The notes under the pieces were generated by a model. It searched no databases, was not told the DNA's origin, and saw only the letters and a program-made list of their open reading frames with translations. The position numbers were made by a program, and so were the translations under genes. Shown piece by piece: positions 9,217 through 17,389 of a stretch of 64,000 nt of DNA. Positions within the stretch are counted from its first letter, which is position 1. The number at the start of each line of letters is the position of its first letter. Origin of the DNA: Bdellovibrionota bacterium (lineage in GTDB: Bacteria; Bdellovibrionota; Bdellovibrionia; Bdellovibrionales; Bdellovibrionaceae); contig CAUJGP010000012.1 of NCBI GenBank assembly GCA_963170155.1, positions 1-64,000 of the forward strand, given 5' to 3'.

Positions 9217-10293
9217 ATGAAAAGTAGATCCAACTCAACAAACAAAACCACTAAAAAATCCAAAAAACGAGTTCAGCCCGACGAATCAGAAAACGTTCGC
9301 TCGGTCACCGCGGAAGTCGTTACAGAAGACTTTAATCCTGACTTAGACGACAATCTGGACGCCGATGCGGATCCCTCTCATGATGATTCTAACGCACTTG
9401 TAGAAACCACAGCGTCCTCTTTAGCTACTAACACCACTAAAGCTTCCAAATCATTAACCACCGCAGATCCAATGTCTCTTTACTTGGCTTCTATCCAAAA
9501 ATACCCTCTCCTAAGTCGAGAAGAAGAGCAAAAGTTAGCTCTCCAATACTATGACACTAAAGATCCCTCTGCCGCTCAAGCATTAGTCACCGCTAATCTT
9601 AGATTTGTGGTTAAAGTCGCAGCTGAATACTCCAAATTTGGAGCTAAACTCATTGATTTAGTCCAAGAAGGAAACGTGGGGCTTATGCATGCCATTCGGG
9701 AATTCAATCCGTATAAAGGAGTACGGCTCATCACTTACGCTGTCTGGTGGATTCGTGGCTACATCCAAGAATACTTGATGCGACAATATTCACTAGTGCG
9801 TATTGGAACTACTCAAAATCAACGGAAACTTTTTTATCAACTCAAGAGAGAAAAAGAAGCTCTTGATGCTCTCGGTGAAAACCCAGACTACAAACAACTT
9901 TCAGAAAAGCTGGGTATTCCTGAAGGAGAAATCCAAGATATGCAAAATCGTCTTTCGGGCCGTGATATTAGTCTTGATCGCCCTTTAGATGATGATACAA
10001 AAACGACTTTAGGTGATCTGCAAAATAATAAAGAAGCACTTCCTCTCGATGAGGAATTAGCACTCCATGAGCAATTGTCTCTCTTAAGAGAAAAGATCGA
10101 TGAGATTCGCCCGGATCTATCGCCTCGGGAACTCATTATTTTAGATGAACGACTTCTTGCGGATGAACCCCTCACTCTGCAAGAAATTGGTGAAAAGTAC
10201 AAAATCACTCGCGAAGCCGTCCGGCAAATGGAAGTTCGGGTCATCAATAAAATCAAAAAAATCTTCTTAAACTCACCGCTGTCGCAAAATTAG
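9217..10293 (+). CDS. RpoH-like alternative sigma factor
   Basis: A sigma-70-family factor of the sigma-32 (RpoH) class, about 358 residues. An acidic, Ser/Thr-rich extension of about 85 residues precedes the sigma core, longer than in E. coli RpoH. Region 1.2 is DPMSLYLASIQKYPLLSREEE; region 2 contains LRFVVKVAAEYS, DLVQEGNVGLMHAIREFNP and the -10-reading YAVWWIRGYIQEYLMRQ. The RpoH-specific QRKLFYQLKREK box follows, then region 4 with LQEIGEKYKITREAVRQME. RpoH factors drive heat-shock and protein-quality genes. Start is uncertain: ATG 9217 or TTG 9205 in the same frame, and neither has a strong ribosome site. Its stop codon lies inside the hairpin at 10278-10312. Confidence 0.85.
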   Translation: MKSRSNSTNKTTKKSKKRVQPDESENVRSVTAEVVTEDFNPDLDDNLDADADPSHDDSNALVETTASSLATNTTKASKSLTTADPMSLYLASIQKYPLLSREEEQKLALQYYDTKDPSAAQALVTANLRFVVKVAAEYSKFGAKLIDLVQEGNVGLMHAIREFNPYKGVRLITYAVWWIRGYIQEYLMRQYSLVRIGTTQNQRKLFYQLKREKEALDALGENPDYKQLSEKLGIPEGEIQDMQNRLSGRDISLDRPLDDDTKTTLGDLQNNKEALPLDEELALHEQLSLLREKIDEIRPDLSPRELIILDERLLADEPLTLQEIGEKYKITREAVRQMEVRVINKIKKIFLNSPLSQN

Positions 10294-10312
10294 AAATTTT
10301 ATTTGCGACAGC
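10278..10312. repeat. Long hairpin, copy 1 of a dispersed element
   Basis: Perfect 11-base arms GCTGTCGCAAA (10278-10288) and TTTGCGACAGC (10302-10312) enclose a 13-base AT-rich loop that contains the TAG stop of the sigma gene. It sits between converging genes and could act as a terminator or 3' stabiliser, but no T-run follows on either strand. A near copy is found at 55164-55194. Confidence 0.8.
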
Positions 10313-10321
10313 AAAACAAAA

Positions 10322-11389
10322 CTAATTCATAGAATTAAAAATCAATTCTTCGCCTTGCAAAAGCTCTTCTTGTGGTGACTCCTGTGGTAATTCTTCCTGG
10401 AGCTCCTCTGGCAATAATTCCTCAGGCTGCGACTCCTCCACTTGAGGCAATTCTTTCTGTGGCTCCACTGGTGAGATCTCCTGCGGTGGATGCATAAACT
10501 CTACTGCACTTGCAATGAATTCAGCAAACGCAGGAACAGAAGTATAGACTCCAAACTGAGAACACGTTCGATCGCCCCAACTTGTCACACCCACTACGAC
10601 TAACTCTCCTGCCTGTGTTGTTACATAGGCTGGTCCACCAGAATCTCCCATGCAAGCGCTCTTTTTATCAATGACCTTGTAAGAAAACTGTGCTGACGTG
10701 AAAAATGGCTCACTAATAGTAACATCAACTTTCATCAATTGTGTCGCTAATGTTTGACCCACACCCGATGTGAGGCCATATCCAGCAAGAGTCAATGATA
10801 TCCCTTTTTGAATAAAAGCAGAATCAATACCCAATGGAACAGGAACAGCTCCTTCAGGGGCACTTGTTTCTAACTGAACCAACGCGATATCTGGCATCGG
10901 CATTCTTCTGTTTCTCTGAGGGTTTCCTCCTATATACTTAGGATGAATAATGACTTGTTTGGCCTTTACGAAAACGACACGCCCATCCGATTCATTCTTA
11001 ACGACAGCAGTTCCAAACCCCACACGAGTTCGATCTAAAAGCTCCTCTAAAGGAATCTCCATCAATTCTTCTGCTAAATCTTTAAAGCAATGTGCCGCTG
11101 TCAAAACAATATCATGAGCGATCAAAGTACCTGTGCAAAAATTTTGTATAGGTCCTGATTGATTTTTATTTGTGACATAAAATGCAACCGTTGATAGGGC
11201 GATCGGGTCCTGCCCAGAAACAGGTTCACCATTAACGATTTGAGATTGAGCCTTCTCGTGGTTAACATTTCCCTCAACTTGTAAAGTCTGAGTTTTATTG
11301 AATTGATGATTCGGGGTACAAGCACTTAATAAAATCAAACTGCCTGCGGCCAATAACGTAAGACACTTTAAACGACGAAGATAAACCAT
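10322..11389 (-). CDS. Trypsin-like (S1) serine protease lipoprotein with acidic tail
   Basis: A 355-residue exported protease. Its lipobox LLSAC puts the lipidated Cys at 24. The S1 domain runs from IVNG (51-54, the usual activation site) with H100 (TAAHC), D167 (PDIALVQL) and S250 (GDSGGP): the full triad is present. About residue 298 onward is a low-complexity tail of Glu, Pro, Leu and Gln (PEELLPEELQEELPQE), unusual for the family and perhaps a surface spacer or binding strip. AAGGAGG is 9 bases before the ATG. Such enzymes are common in predatory bacteria, but the target is unknown. Confidence 0.9.
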   Translation of the reverse strand: MVYLRRLKCLTLLAAGSLILLSACTPNHQFNKTQTLQVEGNVNHEKAQSQIVNGEPVSGQDPIALSTVAFYVTNKNQSGPIQNFCTGTLIAHDIVLTAAHCFKDLAEELMEIPLEELLDRTRVGFGTAVVKNESDGRVVFVKAKQVIIHPKYIGGNPQRNRRMPMPDIALVQLETSAPEGAVPVPLGIDSAFIQKGISLTLAGYGLTSGVGQTLATQLMKVDVTISEPFFTSAQFSYKVIDKKSACMGDSGGPAYVTTQAGELVVVGVTSWGDRTCSQFGVYTSVPAFAEFIASAVEFMHPPQEISPVEPQKELPQVEESQPEELLPEELQEELPQESPQEELLQGEELIFNSMN

Positions 11390-11567
11390 TATTTATTCCC
11401 TCCTTATAAATACTAGTTAGGAGGACAGAACTAGACAAACTCTGTCGTTTTTACAAATTAAAAACAAAGCAGCATTGAAGTTTTCTATTAAATTTAATTT
11501 CTATGCCCTACTCCAACTTAGACTTAAATGAAACTGCTTTTCTTGTGCCTTATATCAACGCAACTTA

Positions 11568-13988
11568 TTATTTCTTAAAAATCAACTCAACAGAATCTTG
11601 ACCCTCTACCATTAAATCCTCTGAGCTTGGCTTTGCCTTTTCAAAGGGGCTATGAAAAGCAGGAAGAGCTTTTTTTTCAACCTCTTCCGTCCAAGGAAAA
11701 TCCTTCACAGCATCATAGCGAGTGGCCTCTTTCATATAAGCGATCCAAGCCGGAAGAGAGCCTGATGCTCCTGTTAAACTACTGGAAGTATTATCATCAT
11801 AACCTGTCCAAACAATGGTTAATAAATCGGGTGTAAAGCCCACAAACCAAGAGTCTCGATAATCATTGGTAGTCCCCGTCTTTCCCGCCACAATTTTATC
11901 ATAACCAGCCTGCTGAATTCTTCTTGCTGTACCAGTTTGAGCTGTCTGTTTGAGAATCCCGATTAAAATCTGAGTAGCCACTGAAGAAATACGAGCGTCA
12001 TCTTTTCTTTGACTAGAATCCCACACCATTTTTCCATCCGCATCTTCTATGTAATCTAAAAAAGTGTATTCAACAAAATGACCAAAACGAGCCACTGTTA
12101 AATAAGCTTGTAACAGCTCTAAAGGATTGAGCTCGAAAGCACCAAGACTGAGAGACGGTACGGGCTTCAGCTCAGAAGTAATCCCTAAAAGTCGTGCCAT
12201 CTCAATCACAGGATTTAAACCTACGTCGAGAGCAAGCTTAGCTGCCGACAGGTTCAGACTTTCCTTTAATGCAAAGTAAAGGGGAACGGAACCATAACTT
12301 TTTTTATCGTAATTCTCTGGAGTCCAACGTTGCTTTCCATATTTATGCGTGAAAGTTTCATCCAAAATTTGATCATCGGGGTTGAGTTCATTTTTATCAA
12401 AAGCTGTCAAATATACGATAGGCTTAAAAGTTGAACCGACCTGTCTTTTTGCCAAGAGAACTCTGTTAAACTGAGTCTTATTAAAAGATTGTCCCCCCAC
12501 TACGGCCCGGACACCACCCGTTGCAATATCCACCGATACCAAAGCACTTTCTAAATCAATTTTTTTCTGAGCCTTCACCTTTTTAACCAAAGAGTTTTCA
12601 CTCTCAATTCGCTTGACGTTTTGAACAACAGCTCTTTGCGCCGCCTCTTGGTCATGAACATCCATGGTAGTATAAAGACGATGCCCCTCATGCTCTATCA
12701 ATCCCAGTTTTCGAGCTTGATTTAAGGAGGCCTGAAGAAAATAAGGCAGAGTCGTATATAAATTCGGATTTTCATTTTTAGGTAAAGGCTCTGCCTCGGC
12801 CTTTAAGCGTTCGTCATGAGTAATTAACTTCTGCTCTTCCATTTTTTCCAATACCAACGCACGTCGTGTACTGGCATGGTCTGGATTCGTAAAAGGATTA
12901 TAGTATCCAGGACTATTAACAATCGCAGCAAGCAAACTGCATTGTGCGAGAGAAAGATCCGAAACGGACTTTTGAAAGTAGTATCGAGACGCCGCACCGT
13001 AGCCCCTCACCTGATACGGCCCCTGTTGTCCCATGTAAATGATGTTAAGATAGGTCTCTAAAATCAAATCTTTATCAAAACGGCTTTCCATTAAAAGGGC
13101 CATGATAAACTCAAGAGCTTTTCTTTTTAATGTTTTTTCAGGCGTTAAAAAATAATTTTTAATGAGCTGTTGAGTGAGAGTGCTTCCTCCCTGGGCTTTT
13201 CTGCCTTTAGCAAAATTGACAATTCCCGCTCTGACAATCCCCAACCAGCTAACACCTTTGTGTTCTAAAAATTTTGAATCTTCAATTGCCATGATGGCAT
13301 TCAGACAAGTTACAGGAAATTCCCTTAATGCCGTCTCTTCTCTTAAAATAGGCTCCTCACCCAAATATTGGGCAACTACTTGAGGCATCATCACAAAGGC
13401 GTCAAGGGTCTGAGACGGGTCTCCTCGATAAATACCTTTTATTTTCAAGTCGGAGCTAAGCCATAGAGTTTCAATCCAGGGTTCTTGAAAAAGACGGTGA
13501 ACACCACGATCCCAATAAATCCTTAAGCACTGATCTTCTTCAAAAAGCTGCGGCTTTGCTGCCTCCGCCTTCAAACTCCAAGTGTCTCGCTCGCCTGCAC
13601 TATCTTGATTATTCTCGAAATCATCACTTTGAATTTCTGAAGGAATTAAAAATTCTCGACAAGAGGCTCCCTGGGAAATAACAAAATCACCTGGAAATAA
13701 GCGTTGCCCCATTTGTCGCATCCGCAACTGTTGAGCCAAGTTTTTTTTTACTTCTTCCAAGGGAAACAAGTCATTGATTCGCCAGCGAGCCGCTCTTGAA
13801 TAAAAAACAGTTGGCTGAAGCATTTTCTTTTGCTGCATTTTCACAAGCATCTGCTGATCCAATTTGTATACGAAAGCGCCCGCTCCCAAAGCCAGCAGAA
13901 GCAAAATAACCAAAGAACTCAGTCCAATAATTTTTAATCGTTTTTTATTTTGAAAGAACCTAAATCTCATATTTTTAATAGCCATCAT
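11568..13988 (-). CDS. mrcB: Class A penicillin-binding protein, PBP1B type
   Basis: An 806-residue bifunctional peptidoglycan synthase. A short cytoplasmic basic N-terminus and one TM (about 21-43, IIGLSSLVILLLLALGAGAF) are followed by a UB2H-like domain (about 55-115, the YSRAARWRINDLF and RLFPGDFVIS segments, characteristic of PBP1B). The GT51 glycosyltransferase has catalytic E236 (AIEDSKFLEHKG), then GGSTLTQQLIKN. The transpeptidase has S519 (GSTFKP), an SLN motif, and K703 (KTGTTND). The C-terminal tail is short. All catalytic boxes are intact, so it should be active. Two adjacent ATGs (13988, 13985) are possible. The gene is flanked by non-wall genes, so it is probably monocistronic. 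Confidence 0.95.
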   Translation of the reverse strand: MMAIKNMRFRFFQNKKRLKIIGLSSLVILLLLALGAGAFVYKLDQQMLVKMQQKKMLQPTVFYSRAARWRINDLFPLEEVKKNLAQQLRMRQMGQRLFPGDFVISQGASCREFLIPSEIQSDDFENNQDSAGERDTWSLKAEAAKPQLFEEDQCLRIYWDRGVHRLFQEPWIETLWLSSDLKIKGIYRGDPSQTLDAFVMMPQVVAQYLGEEPILREETALREFPVTCLNAIMAIEDSKFLEHKGVSWLGIVRAGIVNFAKGRKAQGGSTLTQQLIKNYFLTPEKTLKRKALEFIMALLMESRFDKDLILETYLNIIYMGQQGPYQVRGYGAASRYYFQKSVSDLSLAQCSLLAAIVNSPGYYNPFTNPDHASTRRALVLEKMEEQKLITHDERLKAEAEPLPKNENPNLYTTLPYFLQASLNQARKLGLIEHEGHRLYTTMDVHDQEAAQRAVVQNVKRIESENSLVKKVKAQKKIDLESALVSVDIATGGVRAVVGGQSFNKTQFNRVLLAKRQVGSTFKPIVYLTAFDKNELNPDDQILDETFTHKYGKQRWTPENYDKKSYGSVPLYFALKESLNLSAAKLALDVGLNPVIEMARLLGITSELKPVPSLSLGAFELNPLELLQAYLTVARFGHFVEYTFLDYIEDADGKMVWDSSQRKDDARISSVATQILIGILKQTAQTGTARRIQQAGYDKIVAGKTGTTNDYRDSWFVGFTPDLLTIVWTGYDDNTSSSLTGASGSLPAWIAYMKEATRYDAVKDFPWTEEVEKKALPAFHSPFEKAKPSSEDLMVEGQDSVELIFKK

Positions 13989-14142
13989 CTGTTTATTCAG
14001 GGATCCTGTGATATTTTACTACTCTTGTCACTGATTTTTAAATCTTCTATCTTCAATAAGTTGATTGGTTATTTTGATCTCAAGCGTCACTTTTGAAAAG
14101 CAACTCATAAGTAGAGACAAGTGTTCAAGTGCATGACTTGAG

Positions 14143-14170
14143 TTGACGGTTCCTTTCTAATACCTATGAT
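14143..14170 (+). promoter_or_regulatory. Candidate upstream promoter
   Basis: TTGACG (14143-14148) and TATGAT (14165-14170) are separated by 16 bases, each matching five of six consensus positions. It would leave a leader of about 190 bases before the DUF507 gene. Confidence 0.4.
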
Positions 14171-14302
14171 AAAGATGGCTTCTTTCAAATCACAAGCTTT
14201 TCTCGGAGTTTTTTTGAATCAAGATCTCTGAAAATTTACTCTCCCCACCAATGCCACCCGTGAATGATTGGCCCTTATCAAAAAAGGGTTCACTCTGAGA
14301 CC

Positions 14303-14331
14303 TTGACAATCAACGAAGACCCTCGTTTATT
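14303..14331 (+). promoter_or_regulatory. Candidate proximal promoter of DUF507 operon
   Basis: A perfect TTGACA (14303-14308) stands 17 bases before TTTATT (14326-14331), which matches four of six. Transcription would begin about 30 bases before ATG 14370. Confidence 0.45.
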
Positions 14332-14369
14332 GAACCAGTAAGAATGTCATTTAATCAGGTAGGTAACCT

Positions 14370-14648
14370 ATGAAATTAACGCCCCTTCACTTACAAGCTA
14401 TTGTTGAGCGCGTATTTAAGTTATGGAAGCAAAAAAATATTGCCACATTTAAAGAAGATGAAAAAAAAGTCTTAAGCCGTGGAATTGAGCTCTTAAAAAT
14501 GGAACTCCAAAAGGAGTTAGATCTTGATAAAGAGGTCATCAAAAAACTCGATGAGCTTGAAAAAACAAATCCTGGTGAGTTCCAACGACATAAAATGTTT
14601 CAATTAATGAAAATAAAATTAGCTAAAGACAGAAAGGTCATTTTATGA
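14370..14648 (+). CDS. DUF507 family protein, first copy
   Basis: A 92-residue, highly charged helical protein without signal peptide. The Lys/Glu-rich sequence with LHLQAIVERVFKLWKQK at the start and LDLDKEVIKKLDEL in the middle fits DUF507 (PF04368), a family of unknown function found mainly in delta- and epsilon-type lineages. The gene overlaps the next (also DUF507) by 4 bases (ATGA), so the two are probably translated together and may form a heterodimer (inference). The promoter candidate at 14303 lies just upstream. Confidence 0.7.
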   Translation: MKLTPLHLQAIVERVFKLWKQKNIATFKEDEKKVLSRGIELLKMELQKELDLDKEVIKKLDELEKTNPGEFQRHKMFQLMKIKLAKDRKVIL

Positions 14649-14920
14649 TTCTCTCCGAAGAACGACAACTCCATTTTGCTCGTCTCCTTACTGATGAACT
14701 TTGGAATGACGACCTTGTTGATTACTCTGATGATGAAATTGCACTAAGAGTCGCTAGACAAGCACTTGCAGAGTTTGTTAAAGAAGACCTTGATATTGAT
14801 TTGAAAGCAAAAGAAAAAGTCGCTAGTTTGAAAAGAAATGTCATCGAAGGAAGCCCTGAATGGGAAATTCTGTATAAAAAATATTATGAAGAGGAGAGAA
14901 ATCGCCGTGGCAACAACTAA
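14645..14920 (+). CDS. DUF507 family protein, second copy
   Basis: A 91-residue soluble protein of the same family as its neighbour: HFARLLTDELWNDDLVDY, then ALRVARQALAEFVKEDLDID and the closing EILYKKYYEEERNRR helix. It shares the d/e-x-D-x-KAKEK turn with the first copy, but the copies have diverged. It overlaps the first DUF507 gene by 4 bases and the H1-GroES gene by 14, forming one translationally coupled trio. Function unknown; the link to a chaperonin-fold protein hints at a shared role in protein or nucleoid handling (inference). Confidence 0.72.
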   Translation: MILSEERQLHFARLLTDELWNDDLVDYSDDEIALRVARQALAEFVKEDLDIDLKAKEKVASLKRNVIEGSPEWEILYKKYYEEERNRRGNN

Positions 14921-15581
14921 AACTAAAAAATCCACTTCCAAGAAAGCAAAAAAAGAAATCAAAAATAAAAAATCGAAACCATCGATCAAGGTAAAGTCTG
15001 CAAGCAAGAAGGCTTCCAGCAAAACCAAAAAGAGTCCCGTCAAAAAAGCAGCTAAAACTCAATCTTCGCAAAAAAAAGCGGCTTTGAGCCCATCGAAAAA
15101 AAATCAAACGAGTTTACAGAAAGCTAAAAAAGCAGCAACCAAACCAAAAAAGTCTCTGCAAAAAAGAACTCGCTCTGCGACCAATACAAAAGTATCCAAA
15201 GCCCCCCTGAGAACCAATTCAAAAAGCAACTCTTTAGCCAAAAAATCCACAAATTTCAGTGCTAAGCCGAAGGGAACAGCATGGCTACAGCCCTTAGATG
15301 ACAGACTTTTAATTGAAATTATTGATGAGCCCAAACAAACTTCTGGAGGTCTCATTTTAGTTGACACTACAGAACAAAATGAAAACCTTCAGGGCTTCGT
15401 TATCAAAGTAGGAAGAGGTCACCAAAATAAAAAAGGGCGTGTTCGCCCTATTGAAGCCAAAGCAGGAGATCGAGTCATTTTCTCTAAGTATGCAGGTGAC
15501 AAGGTCACTCACGACGGCATCAAATTTGTTATTTTACGAGAAACAGAAGTCCTTGGTTTTGCCGCCCACAAACAATCGTAA
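14907..15581 (+). CDS. Histone-H1-like tail fused to GroES (Cpn10) domain
   Basis: About 224 residues from GTG 14907, with AGGAG 10 bases upstream; an ATG at 14886 is an in-frame alternative. Residues 1-125 are almost only Lys, Ala, Ser, Thr and Arg (VKKAAKTQSSQKKAA), like the C-terminal tail of histone H1. From W126 to the end is a complete Cpn10 fold: LQPLDDRLLIEII, mobile loop EPKQTSGGLILV, GFVIKVGRGH, GDRVIFSKYAG, and LRETEVLGFAA. GroES caps the GroEL folding chamber; the basic tail would bind nucleic acid or acidic surfaces. No groEL is nearby. It may be a second, specialised co-chaperonin. The stop overlaps the arm of the hairpin at 15580. Confidence 0.85.
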   Translation: MATTKTKKSTSKKAKKEIKNKKSKPSIKVKSASKKASSKTKKSPVKKAAKTQSSQKKAALSPSKKNQTSLQKAKKAATKPKKSLQKRTRSATNTKVSKAPLRTNSKSNSLAKKSTNFSAKPKGTAWLQPLDDRLLIEIIDEPKQTSGGLILVDTTEQNENLQGFVIKVGRGHQNKKGRVRPIEAKAGDRVIFSKYAGDKVTHDGIKFVILRETEVLGFAAHKQS

Positions 15582-15632
15582 TACTCATCACAATCCCATT
15601 TATATTCTTGTTTTATTCCGGGAATGAGTATT
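15580..15632 (+). terminator. Long inverted repeat after the H1-GroES gene
   Basis: Arms AATACTCAT (15580-15588) and ATGAGTATT (15624-15632) pair perfectly, with an inner TCCC/GGGA pair. No T-run follows, so this may be an attenuator or mRNA stabiliser rather than a strong terminator. Confidence 0.45.
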
Positions 15633-15689
15633 AAGATCAACGCAGTAATCGCTTTTATAGCATTTGTCAGATTTTTAGAGGGGTTCTCT

Positions 15690-17132
15690 ATGATTATAAA
15701 AAACATGAAAGTTCATCTTACATATCTTCTGTTAGTTGTGTTTTTCTTTCAAACCTCTGCTTACGCTGTTGCCATCGACTGGAGTGGTCATTATCGCTTT
15801 GACTTCATTAGTGTTGATAAATCAGAGCTCACAACAGGATCTCATAAAAGTTACCTCCTCAACAATTTGATCCTCATGCCACACATTATTCCCAGTGATG
15901 GCTTTGAGGTGGTGAGTAAAATCCACCTCACAAATGATCCCGCTTCGCCCTATAATAATTCCTCTCAGGCTGGTTTGATTTGGGGAGGCTCTGTCAACCC
16001 AGCGGCGGGCCCAGTGTCTTACACTGACAATTCAAATGCACTTTCCGGTAGCCGTCCAAAAACACAACTTGCGATCAGTCAACTCTATCTTAAGGTAGAA
16101 CAAGAATGGGGTTCTTTGGTTGTGGGCCGCGCTCCCGTTCATTTTGGCCTTGGGATCACACACAATGCAGGTAATGATCCCTTTAGCCACTGGTACGATA
16201 CACGCGATTTATTAGCTTATAAGATCCATATTGGTAATCTATTCATTATGCCTTCTGTGAGTAAACAATATGCTGGAGATTTCTCTCTGGGAAATGAAAT
16301 TACAAACCAGACACTCCACTTTGAATATAAAAATCATGATACAGGCGATTGGCTCGGTTTATTTTATGAAACAAGCAAAGGAAGTGCCTCTGCCAATGAT
16401 ATTCCACTTGCACCCATTGGAGGCACAGCCGTCGACAAAGCTCTCAATATGAACTCCTATAATATTATTTTAGGAAAAGATTTTACTCATTTTAACTTTC
16501 GAGTGGAGGGCGGTTTTCAATCAGGTTCTACAGGAATCGTGAATGCCACGGGACGCAATATCCTTCTAAACAGCTATGCCGTTGTTTCTGAGTTTAATCT
16601 CTTTTCTAATGAGAGTAAAAATACCTGGAATATTAAAGCAGGAACCGTGAGTGGGGATAATCCTGACACTGAAGACTTTGAAGGCTTTCTCGTCGATAGA
16701 AATTATGACGTCGCATTCTTACTTTTTAATCATTCTCTTGGACAAAATGTCGATGTCTTTAAAACTTCTCTAGGGCATGATCCTACCATTGCAATTAAAA
16801 ATAGCCTAGACGATGAATATATGAGTAACGTGCTTTTCATTGCTCCCCAATGGACACGACAGCTTGCCGACCGCTGGAAAATGAAGAATACATTGATCTT
16901 TGCTCGACTTAACAACGCAAAAATGAATATTGGAAGTGGTATTGAAACAATCTCTAGCGATGTTGGTATTGAATGGGACCTTGGCTTTCATTATAAAGCC
17001 AACGACAACATGGAATGGAAATTTGATCTTGGTCTTTTAAAGCCTGGAGCTGCCTTCAAAAAAGGATCTCTCGATCATAAAATTTCTGATACTGTTTTTG
17101 GATTTGGAACTTCGGCCGCCATAACATTTTAA
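15690..17132 (+). CDS. Porin-like outer-membrane beta-barrel protein
   Basis: About 480 residues. ATG 15690 is chosen because it is followed by a normal signal peptide (HLTYLLLVVFFFQTSAYA) and preceded by GAGGGG; a frame that opens at 15624 adds a second hydrophobic stretch with no ribosome site. The mature part has alternating polar/hydrophobic strands, aromatic belts and a phenylalanine C-terminus (SAAITF), typical of outer-membrane barrels. The WGSLVVGRAPVHFGLGI segment resembles OprB/porin-like families. Substrate unknown. Converges with the sensor kinase gene at 17390; hairpins lie between them. Confidence 0.8.
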   Translation: MIIKNMKVHLTYLLLVVFFFQTSAYAVAIDWSGHYRFDFISVDKSELTTGSHKSYLLNNLILMPHIIPSDGFEVVSKIHLTNDPASPYNNSSQAGLIWGGSVNPAAGPVSYTDNSNALSGSRPKTQLAISQLYLKVEQEWGSLVVGRAPVHFGLGITHNAGNDPFSHWYDTRDLLAYKIHIGNLFIMPSVSKQYAGDFSLGNEITNQTLHFEYKNHDTGDWLGLFYETSKGSASANDIPLAPIGGTAVDKALNMNSYNIILGKDFTHFNFRVEGGFQSGSTGIVNATGRNILLNSYAVVSEFNLFSNESKNTWNIKAGTVSGDNPDTEDFEGFLVDRNYDVAFLLFNHSLGQNVDVFKTSLGHDPTIAIKNSLDDEYMSNVLFIAPQWTRQLADRWKMKNTLIFARLNNAKMNIGSGIETISSDVGIEWDLGFHYKANDNMEWKFDLGLLKPGAAFKKGSLDHKISDTVFGFGTSAAITF

Positions 17133-17225
17133 TAGTACTCGTTTTCAACTTGGCAAAACAACTTAGACTCATCTTGATCACGTAATTACCGTGGCGGCCG
17201 ATTATGACTTTTAATTCCATTCACG

Positions 17226-17285
17226 GACAGTAATCATAAGTTACTGTCGTAAAATGTCTTTTTGATATTACCAAGTCAAAAAGAC
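17226..17285. terminator. Two hairpins between converging genes
   Basis: GACAGTAA (17226) pairs with TTACTGTC (17241-17248) across 7 bases. GTCTTTTTGA (17256) pairs perfectly with TCAAAAAGAC (17276-17285) across 10 bases. Both lie in the gap between the porin-like gene and the kinase gene, so they probably end transcription from either side. Confidence 0.55.
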
Positions 17286-17389
17286 GAGAGCTATGAAACT
17301 CTAATCAAATAAAGACAACTCACGCGCTGACATGATCTTCGAATGCACTTCATAACAAAATCTATTCTCAATTTTATGATTCAAACTCA

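Larger units (their letters stand above)
13989..14369. other. Divergent intergenic region, mrcB / DUF507
   Basis: In this 381-base spacer two plus-strand promoter-like pairs are visible (14143-14170 and 14303-14331). No RNA gene or open frame is seen. Confidence 0.5.

Noticed and set aside
15624-15689. Earlier start of the porin-like gene
   Set aside because: It would put a second hydrophobic stretch before a normal signal peptide and lies inside an inverted repeat without a ribosome site.
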